This document shows, piece after piece, positions 34,253-45,512 of a DNA stretch of 64,000 bases. The notes under the pieces are model-generated. The model saw only the letters and a program-made list of their open reading frames with translations. It ran no database searches and was not told where the DNA came from. A program made the translations under genes and the position numbers. Every line of letters begins with the position of its first letter. The stretch's first letter is position 1. The DNA is taken from NCBI GenBank assembly GCA_001600455.1, contig BCKC01000010.1, positions 1,308,144 to 1,372,143 of the forward strand, given 5' to 3'. Source of the DNA: Endocalyx cinctus. Taxonomy: Eukaryota > Ascomycota > Sordariomycetes > Amphisphaeriales > Apiosporaceae.

Positions 34253-35097
34253 TGTCTACAACGCAATGACCATACACTTAATTGCTATGATTGTGTAAAT
34301 ATGCATGGATATGTTCGTCATAGGCACGATTAAATTAAATCGCGACGTTCAATTCATATATGAATACTCTTTTCGAAGAATAACAGATCCTCGATTTGTT
34401 GTCCACATATGGTGGTAAGTGAAACCGTACGATTAAATTAGCCGGAATGGCAATGTGTTCGGATCCCAGATGTGAACCTGCACAAGACATTTTGGATTCC
34501 CGGGTCACTACCACTTAAAGAAACAATAATATATACACCTACACTTGCAGATGGAAAATACATATCTAGATCTCTCTTTAGTAGTTTTCACTACCGAGTT
34601 CTGAAAGCGTGAGCTCGCCTCACGATAGACCGTTTTATGTGAAACCGACGATATAAATAACACTGCAAGTTTCGTCTCCAAAAAAAAAAAAAAAAAAAAA
34701 CCGGAAGACTGAATCGTGCATATACGCGATTATGAGAGACTACGTCTCAAGACGATGGTAGATAAACCATAATGAAGATGCATGACATATTTTTTTTTCT
34801 TTTTTTTTCTTTTTATCTATCTCAACAGCACTCTTAGCCACGAAACGATGATTCTTCTTCAAAATTAAGTTCCGTTAAAAGATAGAGATATTTCAATTAC
34901 GTTCGCTCACTCAGAAAAGAAACGTCAAAGTTACGAGCTGCAGCACCGCCGTTATACGAAATATTCCGTTTTGGAGAATATCCTTATAGTGTGACATCTA
35001 AAGCAGCCTTTTATACATGATAACAAGTTAGGCATGAATCTCCATCTAAGGACACATCATTTCCATCTGAATAAGGGGATGGTATCAAAATACGGAA
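34253..35097. promoter_or_regulatory. Divergent promoter region, SET / TPR genes
   Basis: 845 bp between divergent starts, with a 21-nt A run at 34680-34700 and a T-rich stretch around 34791-34812. No gene is seen. Confidence 0.5.
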
Positions 35098-36768
35098 ATG
35101 GGGTCTCTTGAATACTATAACCTCGGTTCATACCGACGAACGGTGAGTTCCCAAAGCGAGGAAGCTCGGGAATGGTTCAATCGGGGCCTTATTTGGTGTT
35201 ACGGTTTCAACCACGAAGAGTCGATAAAATGCTTCGAGAGGGCGCTGCAACACGACGGCAATTTTGCTCTCGCTTATTGGGGTCTGGCCTACGCTCTAGG
35301 TCCGAATTATAATAAACCGTGGGATTTCTTCGACGAGACCGAGCTTGAGGCGATAATGCAACGCACGCATCATGTAGTCGAGCAGGCAAAATCCGCCGTC
35401 GCCGCGGGGCACGTACAGCCCGTCGAAAAGGCATTGGTGGAAGCCTTGCATTTTCGATATCCCACTAAGCACGCTGATCAGGACTGGTCCATATGGAATA
35501 AGGGGTACGCGGATGCGATGGGGAAAGTATATGCGGAATTCCCCGACGACCTCGACGTCGCTGCCCTCTACGTCGACGCCCTCATGAATCTCACCCCCTG
35601 GCAACTATGGGATCTAAAGACGGGAGAGCCCGTTTCTGGAGCTAAAACTCTCGAAGCGAAGACCATTCTAGACCGCTCTATAGCCCAAGAAGGAGGATTT
35701 CAACATCCGGGCCTCTTGCATCTCTACATCCACCTCATGGAGATGTCGACGACCCCCGAAACGGCCCTACCGGCGGCCAACGCGCTCCGTACCCTCGTCC
35801 CGCACGCGGGCCACCTGAACCACATGCCTACCCATATCGACGTCCTGATAGGCGATTACGGAAACACGATCGAGTGGAACGAGAAAGCCATCGCCGCGGA
35901 CGACGTCTTCTTCTCGCGCGAAGCCGACGACCCCCTCCCCAAGTTCTACACCTTGTACCGGATGCACGATCACCACTTCCGCCTGTACGCGGCCATGTTC
36001 GCGGGGAAGTCCGCAGTCGCGATGGACACGGTCGACCAGCTCGAGAAGGCCCTGCCCGAAACCCTCCTCCGCGTCGAATCGCCGCCTATGGCCGACTGGC
36101 TCGAGGGTTTTCTAGGCATGCGCGTGCACGCGCTCGTCCGGTTCGGCCGCTGGTCCGATATCGAGGCGTTATCCCTCCCCGAAGACCGGGGGTTCTACTG
36201 CGTCACGACGGCGATGATCCACTACGCCAAGGGGGTCGCGTTCGCGGCTACTAGTAGGGTAGACGAGGCGGCGGTCGAGCGCGCGCTCTTCCTCGAAGCC
36301 AAGAAAGCGGTGCCGTCGTCGCGGACCCTGTTCAACAACACGTGCGTCGACATCTTGAACGTGGCCGAGGCGATGCTCGACGGCGAGATCGAGTATCGGC
36401 GGGGGAACTACGAAGTCGCTTACGCGCGTCTGAGGGAGGCGTCGGATCGGTGCTACGCGCTTCCGTACGACGAGCCCTGGGGGTGGATGCAGCCGCCGGC
36501 TCACGCGCTCGGCGCGCTGCTGGCGGAGCAGGGACGGTTCGGGGAGGCCGCAGATGTTTATGCCGAGGATTTGGGCTTCAACGAGAAGTTGCCGAGGGCG
36601 TTGCGGCATCCGAATAACGTGTGGGCTCTTCATGGGTACTACGAGTGCTTGACGAAGTTGGGGCGCACAGATGAGGCGAAGATAGTTAAGCCGCAGTTGG
36701 ATAAGGCGCTGGCCGAGGCTGATATACCTATTAAATCTTCGTGTTTTTGTCGTTTGAAGGTAGCTTAG
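35098..36768 (+). CDS. TPR-repeat protein, function unknown
   Basis: Single exon of 556 aa. It has tetratricopeptide-like helices, for example EEAREWFNRGLIWCYGFNHE and ESIKCFERALQHDGNFALAY near the start and RFGEAADVYAEDL near the end. The central motif PHAGHLNHMPTHI is typical of a family shared by bacteria and fungi. There is no signal peptide and no membrane helix. TPRs mediate protein contacts, so it is probably cytosolic; I do not recognise its partner or reaction. The last residues, SSCFCRLKVA, are Cys-containing. It is convergent with the DJ-1-like gene (260 bp apart). Confidence 0.85.
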   Translation: MGSLEYYNLGSYRRTVSSQSEEAREWFNRGLIWCYGFNHEESIKCFERALQHDGNFALAYWGLAYALGPNYNKPWDFFDETELEAIMQRTHHVVEQAKSAVAAGHVQPVEKALVEALHFRYPTKHADQDWSIWNKGYADAMGKVYAEFPDDLDVAALYVDALMNLTPWQLWDLKTGEPVSGAKTLEAKTILDRSIAQEGGFQHPGLLHLYIHLMEMSTTPETALPAANALRTLVPHAGHLNHMPTHIDVLIGDYGNTIEWNEKAIAADDVFFSREADDPLPKFYTLYRMHDHHFRLYAAMFAGKSAVAMDTVDQLEKALPETLLRVESPPMADWLEGFLGMRVHALVRFGRWSDIEALSLPEDRGFYCVTTAMIHYAKGVAFAATSRVDEAAVERALFLEAKKAVPSSRTLFNNTCVDILNVAEAMLDGEIEYRRGNYEVAYARLREASDRCYALPYDEPWGWMQPPAHALGALLAEQGRFGEAADVYAEDLGFNEKLPRALRHPNNVWALHGYYECLTKLGRTDEAKIVKPQLDKALAEADIPIKSSCFCRLKVA

Positions 36769-37028
36769 ATTAAACAAGCTAGATAGAAAGGTATAAATAG
36801 AATTAAACCACAGTTCTACGATAATACGATGGCATTTTGGGCAGTGAGACTAGAAATTATTATAACAGCAAAAATAAAAAAGAGTATATGCATACTATTT
36901 TTTTCAAATAATAAAATTATATTCATTCATCATCGTTCATATGAACAACCTCATATGCAGTTACTATCAAATACAATTTTTCCCATTATCGACTTATCAT
37001 TAACATTATTCCTCATCCCTTCCTCCGC

Positions 37029-37721
37029 TTACAAACCAAGAGCCTTCACCAACTCCTCACCGACACCCTTCGAACTGGCGGGGTTCTGACCGGTGATAAA
37101 CTTGCCGCCGTCCTGGGTGATGACCATGGGGCCCAAGTTCTCGGGCGCCTTCTTGTAGATAGCGCCGCGCTCCTGGAGCCGGGTCTCGAGGGGGAAAGGC
37201 ATATCGTTGGTGTACTGGAACATCTCCTCCTCGGCGTTGCTGAACGCCGTCACCTCCTTGCCCTCGACGAGGTACTTGCCGTTCGGCAGCTTCACGTCGG
37301 CGAAGACGACGGGGCCGTGGCAGACGGCCGAGACGGGTTTCCCGGCGGCGACGAAGGCCTGGATGAGCGCGATCGAGTCCGCGTCCGAGACGAGGTCGAA
37401 CATGGGGCCGTGGCCGCCCGGGTAGAAGATGGCGTCGAACTCGGACGCCCGCGGCACGACGTCCGAGAGCTTCAGCGTGTTCTCCCAGAGGTCCTTGTGC
37501 TTCGCCAAAAACTCGGCGCACGAGGGGTCTGCTTTGAAGGCTTCGACCGAGGCCGGGTCTAAGGGTGCGACGCCGCCCTTGGGCGAGGCGACGGTGATCT
37601 CGACGCCCTTGGAGGCTAGGACGTCGTATGGGTGGGCGAATTCAGGTAGGTACCAGCCAAAAGTCTTCTCTCCAACCTTGCTGACGGAGGTGAGTACGAC
37701 GAGAACCTTCTTGGGTGCCAT
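37029..37721 (-). CDS. DJ-1/PfpI (Hsp31-like) protein
   Basis: Single exon of 230 aa. This family includes glutathione-independent glyoxalase III (methylglyoxal to lactate) and Hsp31-type chaperones. The nucleophile elbow AVCHGP holds Cys134 with His135, and a conserved Glu lies at position 27 in WYLPEFAHPY. The N-terminal strand KKVLVVLTS and the PGGHGPMFDL loop (101-110) fit the fold. No targeting signal is seen, so it is probably cytosolic. Stress response is expected from the family; no regulatory site was identified. Confidence 0.92.
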   Translation of the reverse strand: MAPKKVLVVLTSVSKVGEKTFGWYLPEFAHPYDVLASKGVEITVASPKGGVAPLDPASVEAFKADPSCAEFLAKHKDLWENTLKLSDVVPRASEFDAIFYPGGHGPMFDLVSDADSIALIQAFVAAGKPVSAVCHGPVVFADVKLPNGKYLVEGKEVTAFSNAEEEMFQYTNDMPFPLETRLQERGAIYKKAPENLGPMVITQDGGKFITGQNPASSKGVGEELVKALGL

Positions 37722-38917
37722 TTTGATTTTTGTTGTTGTTGGTAATGTTGTGTATAGTAGATTTTTTTCTTAGATATGTTTTAAAGAGAAGATTGAATGG
37801 TATGTTTTGTTGAGTTTCTCTTCAACTTAAATTTCTCTTAAGGAGTATGTATTTATTTATGATGAAATAAATTATCCTTGAACTGAATTGGATGAAATGG
37901 TAATAATGACGTTTTCCCTTCTCTTCATATTTTTTTTTTCAAAGTGGAATCTTTTCCCCTCTTATATCCATAGATATTTCTTTTCTCTTCTTTAACATTT
38001 TCTAGTTTTCTACGAGTGATTCCACAATTACGTAAAGCCGTCGACGTTCGATATCGAAGCAAAACCCCGCAACTCCTTTCAACCCACCGAAGAAGCATTT
38101 TCTCAAAGTTCAAGCAGGGAAAAAACGGGTATAACTACAAGGATTGCATACTCCGAAACTCCATTCCCAAGGAAGCTTAGTGTCTACTGTCTATTTTATC
38201 ACTAGAACATCTCCGACGTTCCATTTGCCCCTGTATCCATATCCTGAATATGTAAGCACTTTACTTTCTAAGTTAGGTGGTTATTATGGAGTAGTTTGTA
38301 ATGGATGATATGTCGGGTATACTGTGGACTGTGAATATTCAAAAAGACTTATACCAGCGAATTAGTACCGGTAAGTATTCTCTCTTTTCAGGGTTATTTC
38401 TATTATAACTATTCCACCATCTCATTCGGCTAATCTTTTCTTATTCACTGTATTTTGGAGCTATCAGGAATACTGGAAGATGGTGACATGTAAAATTCCC
38501 GAGGATTCTACTGTACTCTGTACATAGTATGCACATACACTGATGTCAATGTGTGGGTAAGTGGATATTCTAGAAGTTAATTGGTAAACAAGCTAACCTA
38601 AGCAGATCGCCGACCGAGGCTTACATAGTACATAGTCAGCAGGTATCAGACTATACCAAGTTCGCTATTGGCTCATGTTAATCGCCCTGGTTCAGATATG
38701 CACTTTTAATGATGTGTCGGCGGCCCCGTACCTCGGAAGCAGGAACCAGCCCTTGATTCAATGACAGGTTGGTAATCTCTGAGGCTCTTACATCGAGGGT
38801 ATCCAGGGTATCCCTCTATTCACGAGTAGAATTTCGTCACAGTAAGCCCTATAGTCACCCGTGCAATGGGGTTATACGGCAGTAATAAGATTGAGATATT
38901 AACATCTTCGCAATACA

Positions 38918-38995
<78 letters not shown>

Positions 38996-39113
38996 TTCTC
39001 CTCTTTTCTTTTTTTTCCCCCCTTGCTGTCCCCCTCCCCCCCCGCCCCCCCCCCCCCCCCCCCCCCCTGAAGATCTTTCGCGTCAGCTCACGATCTAAGT
39101 TCACATTCACCGG
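37722..39113. other. Spacer between DJ-1-like and HET genes
   Basis: 1.4 kb, AT-rich, without a supported gene. Its distal end carries a very long poly-C tract (separate entry). Confidence 0.5.
38919..39067 (+). repeat. Poly-C tract (77 nt) plus a second C-rich run
   Basis: Seventy-seven C in a row at 38919-38995, then a pyrimidine spacer with T/C runs, then another C-rich run to 39067. On the minus strand it is G-rich and could form G-quadruplexes. It ends 47 bp before the HET stop, in the 3' flank of that gene. Length should be confirmed, as homopolymers are prone to assembly error. Confidence 0.9.
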
Positions 39114-40865
39114 TTAACAAATTGAGAACTGTTTAGCTTGCTCGCGATCTCGGTCCAAAAAGCTCTGAAAGGCCTGGTCGTCCGCGATTCCTCGGATATA
39201 CGCATCCCCGATAAACTGGAAGTGGGTTCCGTTAGGTCGAAGGATAACTAAACGTTTCGCACCACGCAAAGCAACGACCGTATCACCCTGCTTCGACATG
39301 TACGGACCCATGCCCATCTTGCCGCAGGTAGTTGTGAAGAAACACCTACTCAGCAAGACATGCATGGAATTTTGATAGAACTCATTCAAGAAAATCTGCT
39401 CGATTTCCGATAAAGAACTGGGCTTGTCGCCGTCTAACATTGGCACAATGTCATGTATAAACTCCTCGTAGGCGTCTGCCATGGAAGACGGTGCCGGCCG
39501 TATAGGCTGCTCTACGTTATATGCTTTGCAGTCCATCACGAGTGTCCTCCAAAAACATTCTCTTTGAATCGGCGATAAGTTTTCATCCAAATCAATGACC
39601 TTTTGTAAAAACGAGCGAAATGATACAAATGAAGGGGCAGCCCCGCTTCGTACCTCTAAAGGGCCTATTACCGTAATTAAATTGCCGATTTCGAGCCCTT
39701 TGACGATGAGAATATTGTCAGGTCCAAATCTGATGTCCACGGAGAAATCAAATCCAACTGCGTCGTAGTGCTCTTCAAGCCAAAAGGGTCCCTCGGCGAT
39801 CTGACGTTCAAACTTGGAGATCCACGAGGGGCCAGAAGCATTCATAAAAGTCCGATTGCAGATAATAGGCTGCAATGAGCCTTCCTTCTCCATCGAGGCT
39901 TTAAATATATCAACGAAAGCCTCCTCAGCCGGCCTTGAATAATTCGGTACAATCATTTCAGCGCCGCCCGGGATCAGGCTGAGTAAAGCATAGACCTTGT
40001 CATGCAGATCTGAAGCTTTAAATGAAGAGGTATATTTTAGCACCGAGAGAGTGTCCGTGTCTAAATCGGCAGCCTTGAAGGTCTCAACGGCTTGCGGAAG
40101 GCCAGCTACAATCATTGTTTTAAGCGGCTCATAGTTTAGCTCCTCGGCCTTTACTATTATTTTCGCAGGCCTACTGAATGTCATCATGAGCATCGTGCAT
40201 ATAACTCGGTAGGCATCCACCGTAATTGACTTGTGTCCACAGATGATATACCCGTGGCCGGGGAGAGAAAGTGCCGCAGTTAGCTCTTGGACAACCCAGA
40301 TTCGTTCCCAGTAAGGGCGAGATAGCAGCGACCGGATAGCTTTCCAATCAATTTCTTCAATATCGATACCGACCTGTCGGAGTGTTTTATTGTAGGTCAC
40401 AAGGAGGAAATTGGGATTTTCGCAGTGCTCTAACTTGTCAAAAATCTGTTTGATTACGTCCATTGCGGTGTCGCTGTTATCCGCCGATGGCCCCAGCCAT
40501 ATGACCACCATGGTAGCGGTTCTATAGATATCCCACATTCTGGGGACCTGTTCTGATTTCTCGGTGAGATCCGTTTGGTTAATGCACAGCGCATCTATCC
40601 ACATCACTCTCGGCTCGGACTCGCGGCGCAGATAGCGCAACGCGGTTTCGAGATTCTTGGTCACTTTCCACGCGTTACCCTCCAAAGAAATAGTACTCGT
40701 GTCGCGAGCATCGCCCCAACAGTAAGAAAGAGCTTCGAATTTAGGCTGCTCGCCGAGACGAGCATTCTCTAGGTCGCATCTGATTTCGGACTCCCATGAA
40801 CCAGGTCGGATCGTTAGAAGACGTATCTCCGATAAAGCCGCCGAAATAGGCTGGTAGAAAAACAT
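39114..40865 (-). CDS. HET (heterokaryon incompatibility) domain protein
   Basis: Single exon of 583 aa. HET-domain proteins mediate vegetative incompatibility and cell death in filamentous ascomycetes. Three hallmark motifs are present: FEALSYCWGD (43-52), WIDALCINQ (89-97) and RPYWERIWVVQE (183-194). The C-terminal half has no recognised partner domain such as ankyrin, WD40 or NACHT. The frame is intact, so the gene may be functional. The 3' end abuts the poly-C region. The neighbouring ABCG gene has the same orientation 546 bp downstream. Confidence 0.9.
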   Translation of the reverse strand: MFFYQPISAALSEIRLLTIRPGSWESEIRCDLENARLGEQPKFEALSYCWGDARDTSTISLEGNAWKVTKNLETALRYLRRESEPRVMWIDALCINQTDLTEKSEQVPRMWDIYRTATMVVIWLGPSADNSDTAMDVIKQIFDKLEHCENPNFLLVTYNKTLRQVGIDIEEIDWKAIRSLLSRPYWERIWVVQELTAALSLPGHGYIICGHKSITVDAYRVICTMLMMTFSRPAKIIVKAEELNYEPLKTMIVAGLPQAVETFKAADLDTDTLSVLKYTSSFKASDLHDKVYALLSLIPGGAEMIVPNYSRPAEEAFVDIFKASMEKEGSLQPIICNRTFMNASGPSWISKFERQIAEGPFWLEEHYDAVGFDFSVDIRFGPDNILIVKGLEIGNLITVIGPLEVRSGAAPSFVSFRSFLQKVIDLDENLSPIQRECFWRTLVMDCKAYNVEQPIRPAPSSMADAYEEFIHDIVPMLDGDKPSSLSEIEQIFLNEFYQNSMHVLLSRCFFTTTCGKMGMGPYMSKQGDTVVALRGAKRLVILRPNGTHFQFIGDAYIRGIADDQAFQSFLDRDREQAKQFSIC

Positions 40866-41410
40866 CTCGACGCGAGTGACTGTTTCGCTGTATAATATGG
40901 TGAATGGACAATATTTATATTATTGCAGGGAGATGCTCCAATTTTTAAGTATACTTCCTTCAATTCAAAATTCAAAGGGAAAAAAAAAAGAGGTGAGAGA
41001 GTGAATCAGTGTATAATATAATATACGTGTAGAGAGTATGTGAGGTGGGGATCTTATATCTCTCCATCTTCTAAGTATGCTTATTGTAAGAATATCACCG
41101 TTACTGTGTATGCGTATACTTAGGGTATCGTTAACGTCTAGACCTGTAACTAGTTAAGTTATTCAACTCGATATATCGTCAAAGCCCACTCCACCCGGTT
41201 TTATAAACCGACAGACCCTCACAACATTTCTTAAGGAAGATCTGACCTACTCTTTCAATGCGTATTATTTAAACGTCACTTTTATAATGACAAAACTCGG
41301 TTACCAAATTATATACTATTTAGCTATACGTTATAAGCCCCTAGAAAATCTCAAAAGTTTAGAATATTATTTTCAACGCGCCTATACTACGGTACATCGC
41401 CCGACAAAAA
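40866..41410. other. Short spacer between HET and ABCG genes
   Basis: 545 bp between the HET start (40865) and the ABCG stop (41411); both genes are on the minus strand. Only short ORFs are present. It includes the HET promoter. Confidence 0.5.
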
Positions 41411-44400
41411 TCATGCACCATGGCGTCTCTCCACGACTCCCTTCCACCTTGTTCGCACAATTCTCAGTAATAACCAAGCCACCAGTCTATAAACCACGAT
41501 AGTCGCTGCCAACGCTGCAAGATTGACGTAAGGATTTACGTTCAGCTTATACAAGTCAAGCACCTGCTCGCCCGTCTCTATCGGGCACTGACCGTTCGGC
41601 AACCTCTGGTCATCCGTGCACGTAAAATTGATGTGGCGCAAACTCTCAGGAGCCAGCGCCCGGGCCGAGTAGCGCAGCGGGCTCAGGTAATTAAACACCC
41701 TGAAGACGGTAGGCATGTCGATGCTGATGATACCGACGAGGGCCTGCGCGACCGACAGGAAGACGGAGACGACGTTGACGGCGAACCCGGTGTGGTTGAA
41801 GACGGTGTTGAACATGATGCCCAAGCTCTCGCCGCAGGAGACGATGCCGAAGCCGCAGAAGACGCAGACGAAGTAGACCTCGGCCGTGCGCGGGAACCCG
41901 ACGGCGAGGTCGGCCAGAATACCAAAAACAAGGCAGCTGACGAGCTCGAACGGCAGCTCGAGCAGGGTGTACGACGCTAGGAAGACCTCAACCCCGTACA
42001 CGGCGTCGTCGTCCTCGCGGTAGAACACCTCCCGCTCGGCCGGGTAGACGGCCACGTTCTGCAGCATCCCGACGAAGTAGAAGGCCCCGACCTCCTGGAT
42101 GAACCCGACCCGGTTCTGCACGCTGTAGTAGTCGTGCCGCAGCGGCGCGAAGAAGAGCGCTAGCACCACGCCTAAACCTACCACCTGCGCCGTCCGCGCG
42201 AGGAGTAGCTGCGGCTGCCGTCGGAAGTTGATCGTAGACCGGTGTAGTAGCAGAGGTAACGCCGTCCGGAACGACGCCCGCTTGTGCACGAGGGCGCCCA
42301 GCTCGGCCGGAGTCGCCAGCTTCGCCTTTTGGAACGATTGTCTTGGTCTGGGTATATCGATTGATTTTCGCTTACCGAGAACTCCTTGTTCTTCTCCCTC
42401 GCCTCTCCTTTCGGCTTTCTCGCCCTCGTTATCGTTATCCGAGCTCGTCTCTCCGCCGTCGGCGTTCCGAAGAGACGGGCCCGACGCGGACGCCCTCTCC
42501 AGCTCGTCGCTCCACGCGCCGATCAGCCGCGTCACCCTCCGACGGCTCTCTGCCTCCCGCTTCTCCTCCTGCAGGTCGACGGTGATGAGGTCGAGCGCGT
42601 AATCGGCCGGGTTCACATCCCGCGGGCACGGGTACCCCAACCGACCGAAGTAGCCGATCATATCGGGCGCGGCGCCGGCGTAGGCCGGAAACCCGCCGCG
42701 CGCGAGCAGGAGGACGTTTCCGAACTGCTTGAACAGGTCCGACCGCGTCTGGTGTATCGTGAGAATCAACGTCCTCCCTTCCCTCGCCAGCCCTTGCAGG
42801 ACCTCGAGGATGCTGCCGGCCGTAAAAGCGTCGAGCCCGCTCGTCGGCTCGTCCAGGAGAAGCACCCGCGGATCCGTCAGGATCTGCACGGCGATGCTGA
42901 CGCGCCGCTTCTCGCCGCCCGAGATCCCCTTGACGAGCCCGCCGCCGACGAGGTTATCGGCGCAGTCGCGGAGGCCCATCTTCGAGAGGACCTCCTCGGC
43001 GCGCGCGTATTTTTCCTCTTTCGTCATGCGCGACGGCAGCCGCAGCCCGGCCGCGAACCGGAGCGTCTCGCGGACCGTCAGCGACGGGAGCAGGCCCTCG
43101 TCGTCCTGGCACACGTACGAGACGACCGAGCGCACGACCGAGCTCGACGGCTCGGCGAGGTTGAAGAGCATCTTGCCGCCGGGCCGGTACGTCGTGCCGA
43201 GGGAGCCGTGCAGGCGTCGCGCCATGGCGTTCAGCAGGCTGGTCTTGCCGGATCCCGAAGGGCCCATGATCACGTTCAGCATCCCCGCCTGGAAGGTGGT
43301 CGTGACGGGGTTCAGGATCGTCTTGGTCGGCGGCTTCGCGCCGAAGAGGGACCTCTTGTCCAGCTTCAGCGAGAACTCTTCGAGGGACACGTCGATCGCC
43401 CGGACCTCCTGAATCGAGCGCGCCGTCATCTTCTCCTTGCCGGCCGAGAGGTCCGTGTCCGAGGCGCGCGCCCGCGCGATCGTCATCTCGACTTTGAGGA
43501 AGGCTAGGAATACCCACGACAGGAGGAAGAAGAGGACGACGAAGGCTAGCAGTATGATGATCGGTCGCGTTATCCAGTTGGGGGGAAACCCGAGGTTGTC
43601 TAGTATGTATTGTCCCGTGTATTGCTTACAGGCTGGATTCGATTCTCCGCCTGGGTAGGGGCAGTCGAAAAAGGAGCCTTGGAATTCGTTGGCGCAGAGA
43701 GCGCCGAATGCGTAGTACTAATCAGGTAAAGGTAAGTAAATTCATAGTTGTGCATTGGATAACTGAGAAATTGTATATGTGCATAGCCAGACTTACCAAG
43801 AAAGCGATGTATTTGGTCCACCGCACGTACACGGGAATGGTATTACTCTGGATGAAGTAGCCGCAAGCCATATTCTGCACAGTCGAGATCAGATTACCCG
43901 TCAGACTGGCGCCGGGGAAGTCGCGGACGGCGGCGACGATGGCTGTGGCGAAAGTCACGGCGATGTAGTGGTTCAGCAGGATGATGGAGAAGAAGCGGAA
44001 GAATTTGACCGGGTCGTCGCGGTCGAAGCCGGCGAGGAAGTAGAAGATGACGCTGTAGAGAAAAGGCACGGGGATATCCTCGGTGAGCAGACGCGCCAAC
44101 CGCCGCGAGACGAGGAACGGCAAAGCCGTCACGCAACCCTCGCTCTTCTCCCGGTCGAAGCTTGGCATGTCTACGGTAAGCCGGTATATCTCGTAGATGA
44201 GAAACAGGTAGCCCTGCAGTCCTATAGAGAGGTACAGCGCGCCCTCACGCGACCGGATGCCGGCTTGATCCCGCGGTAGGCTGTAGAAGAGGTATCCCGT
44301 AATAATGGCCATCAGAACGGCCTCTAGTATCGACCCAACCATTCCCATGGGATCCCGATAAGTCGTTCTAAGTGTCCTGCCGGTTAATACTCGTAATTGT

Positions 44401-45512
44401 CTGATGAAGCCGGCGTGTTGTATGGCCTTTGACTGGTTACGACTAGGACCAGGATCACGATTTTCAGCAGTATCTGGTGTCTTCTCCTTATCGCTGCCAT
44501 CATTAGGTTTTTCGTTAAACACACGTTGTGACTCTCCACTCCAAGCAATCTTTAGCCTCTCAACACGTTCGACACTGTCGCTTTCCAGCTCAGGCGTGCG
44601 GTTATCGACGGCGGCCAAATCGACGACAAATTCGGCCGGGTTCACGAAAGGCGGCGACTCGAAGCCCAGACCGGCAAACCACGGGATGCAGCGTTCCCGG
44701 GGACCGAAGTAAACGGTCGCTCCCCGGGACAGGATCATGAGATTATCGAACTGGTCCCAGATCTCCGACCGGGGCTGGTGGATGGTAGTGACGACGGTGC
44801 GGTTCCCCTTGCGCGCCAGCGCTTTTAGCGTGCGCGCCAGCTGGTACGCGCTCGCGGCGTCGAGGCCGGTCGTCGGCTCGTCCAGGAAAAGGACCGAAGG
44901 GTTCGCGAGGAGCTGCACGCCGATGCTGACGCGGCGCTTCTCGCCGCCGCTGCACCCGCCGTGCCGACCGCCGCCGACGCGCGTGTCGGCGCAGTCTTTC
45001 AACCCCAGCTCCAGGATCACTTCCTCGACGACCCGCAGACGCTCCTCCTCCGTCGTCGGCGGCGGCAGCCGCAGGTGAGCCGAGTACCGCAACGTCTCGC
45101 GCACGGTCAGGCTCGGGAGGAGCACGTCCTGCTGCGTCACGTAGGCGTGGCGCGTGGTCCGTACGCCCGGGACGCCGTTGAAGGTCACGCTTCCGGTCTG
45201 GGAGAGGCGCGCGCTGGACACGCGCTCCGAGATCGTATTCAGGAGGGTCGTCTTGCCGGATCCGCTACCGCCTAATATCGCCGTTAGGGTACCCGGTTTG
45301 ATGGATCCGGATACGGAATGAAGAAGCGTCTTCGAGTGCGAGTTGGTATTATTGACGTTTGCCTTTTTAGTGCGCGATCGGAATAGTTCTGGATAGGTGG
45401 CTGGCTCGAAAATGGACGGCGACGTGTCCACCGTCACGGACAGGTCCCGGATGGAGATGTCCACGGGATCGACATCATCTAGCGATAGAGGACTTGCGTC
45501 CTGTTGTCCCAT
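41411..45512 (-). CDS. Full-length ABCG (WHITE-type) transporter (2 exons)
   Basis: Exons 45512-43797 and 43717-41411 join in phase 0 to 1,340 aa; the 79-nt intron starts GTAAGT and ends ATTAG. The order is NBD1-TMD1-NBD2-TMD2. NBD1 has Walker A GGSGSGKT (81-88), signature CSGGEKRRVSI and Walker B LFLDEPTTGLD. NBD2 has Walker A GPSGSGKT (about 724-731), signature ISGGEKRRVSI and Walker B LLLDEPTSGLD. Both sites look intact. Six or so hydrophobic segments follow each NBD. It is a membrane ATP-driven exporter; the substrate is unknown, with lipids or drugs likely by family. A frame opening at 43486 inside exon 2 could be misread as a separate half-transporter; the intron joins them. Confidence 0.9.

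Noticed and set aside
38820..39110. 96-aa frame made of poly-Gly
   Set aside because: It is a translation of the poly-C tract and has no other support.
41411..43486. Separate ABC half-transporter
   Set aside because: The upstream frame continues through TMD1 into it across a 79-nt intron, so it is the second half of one gene.
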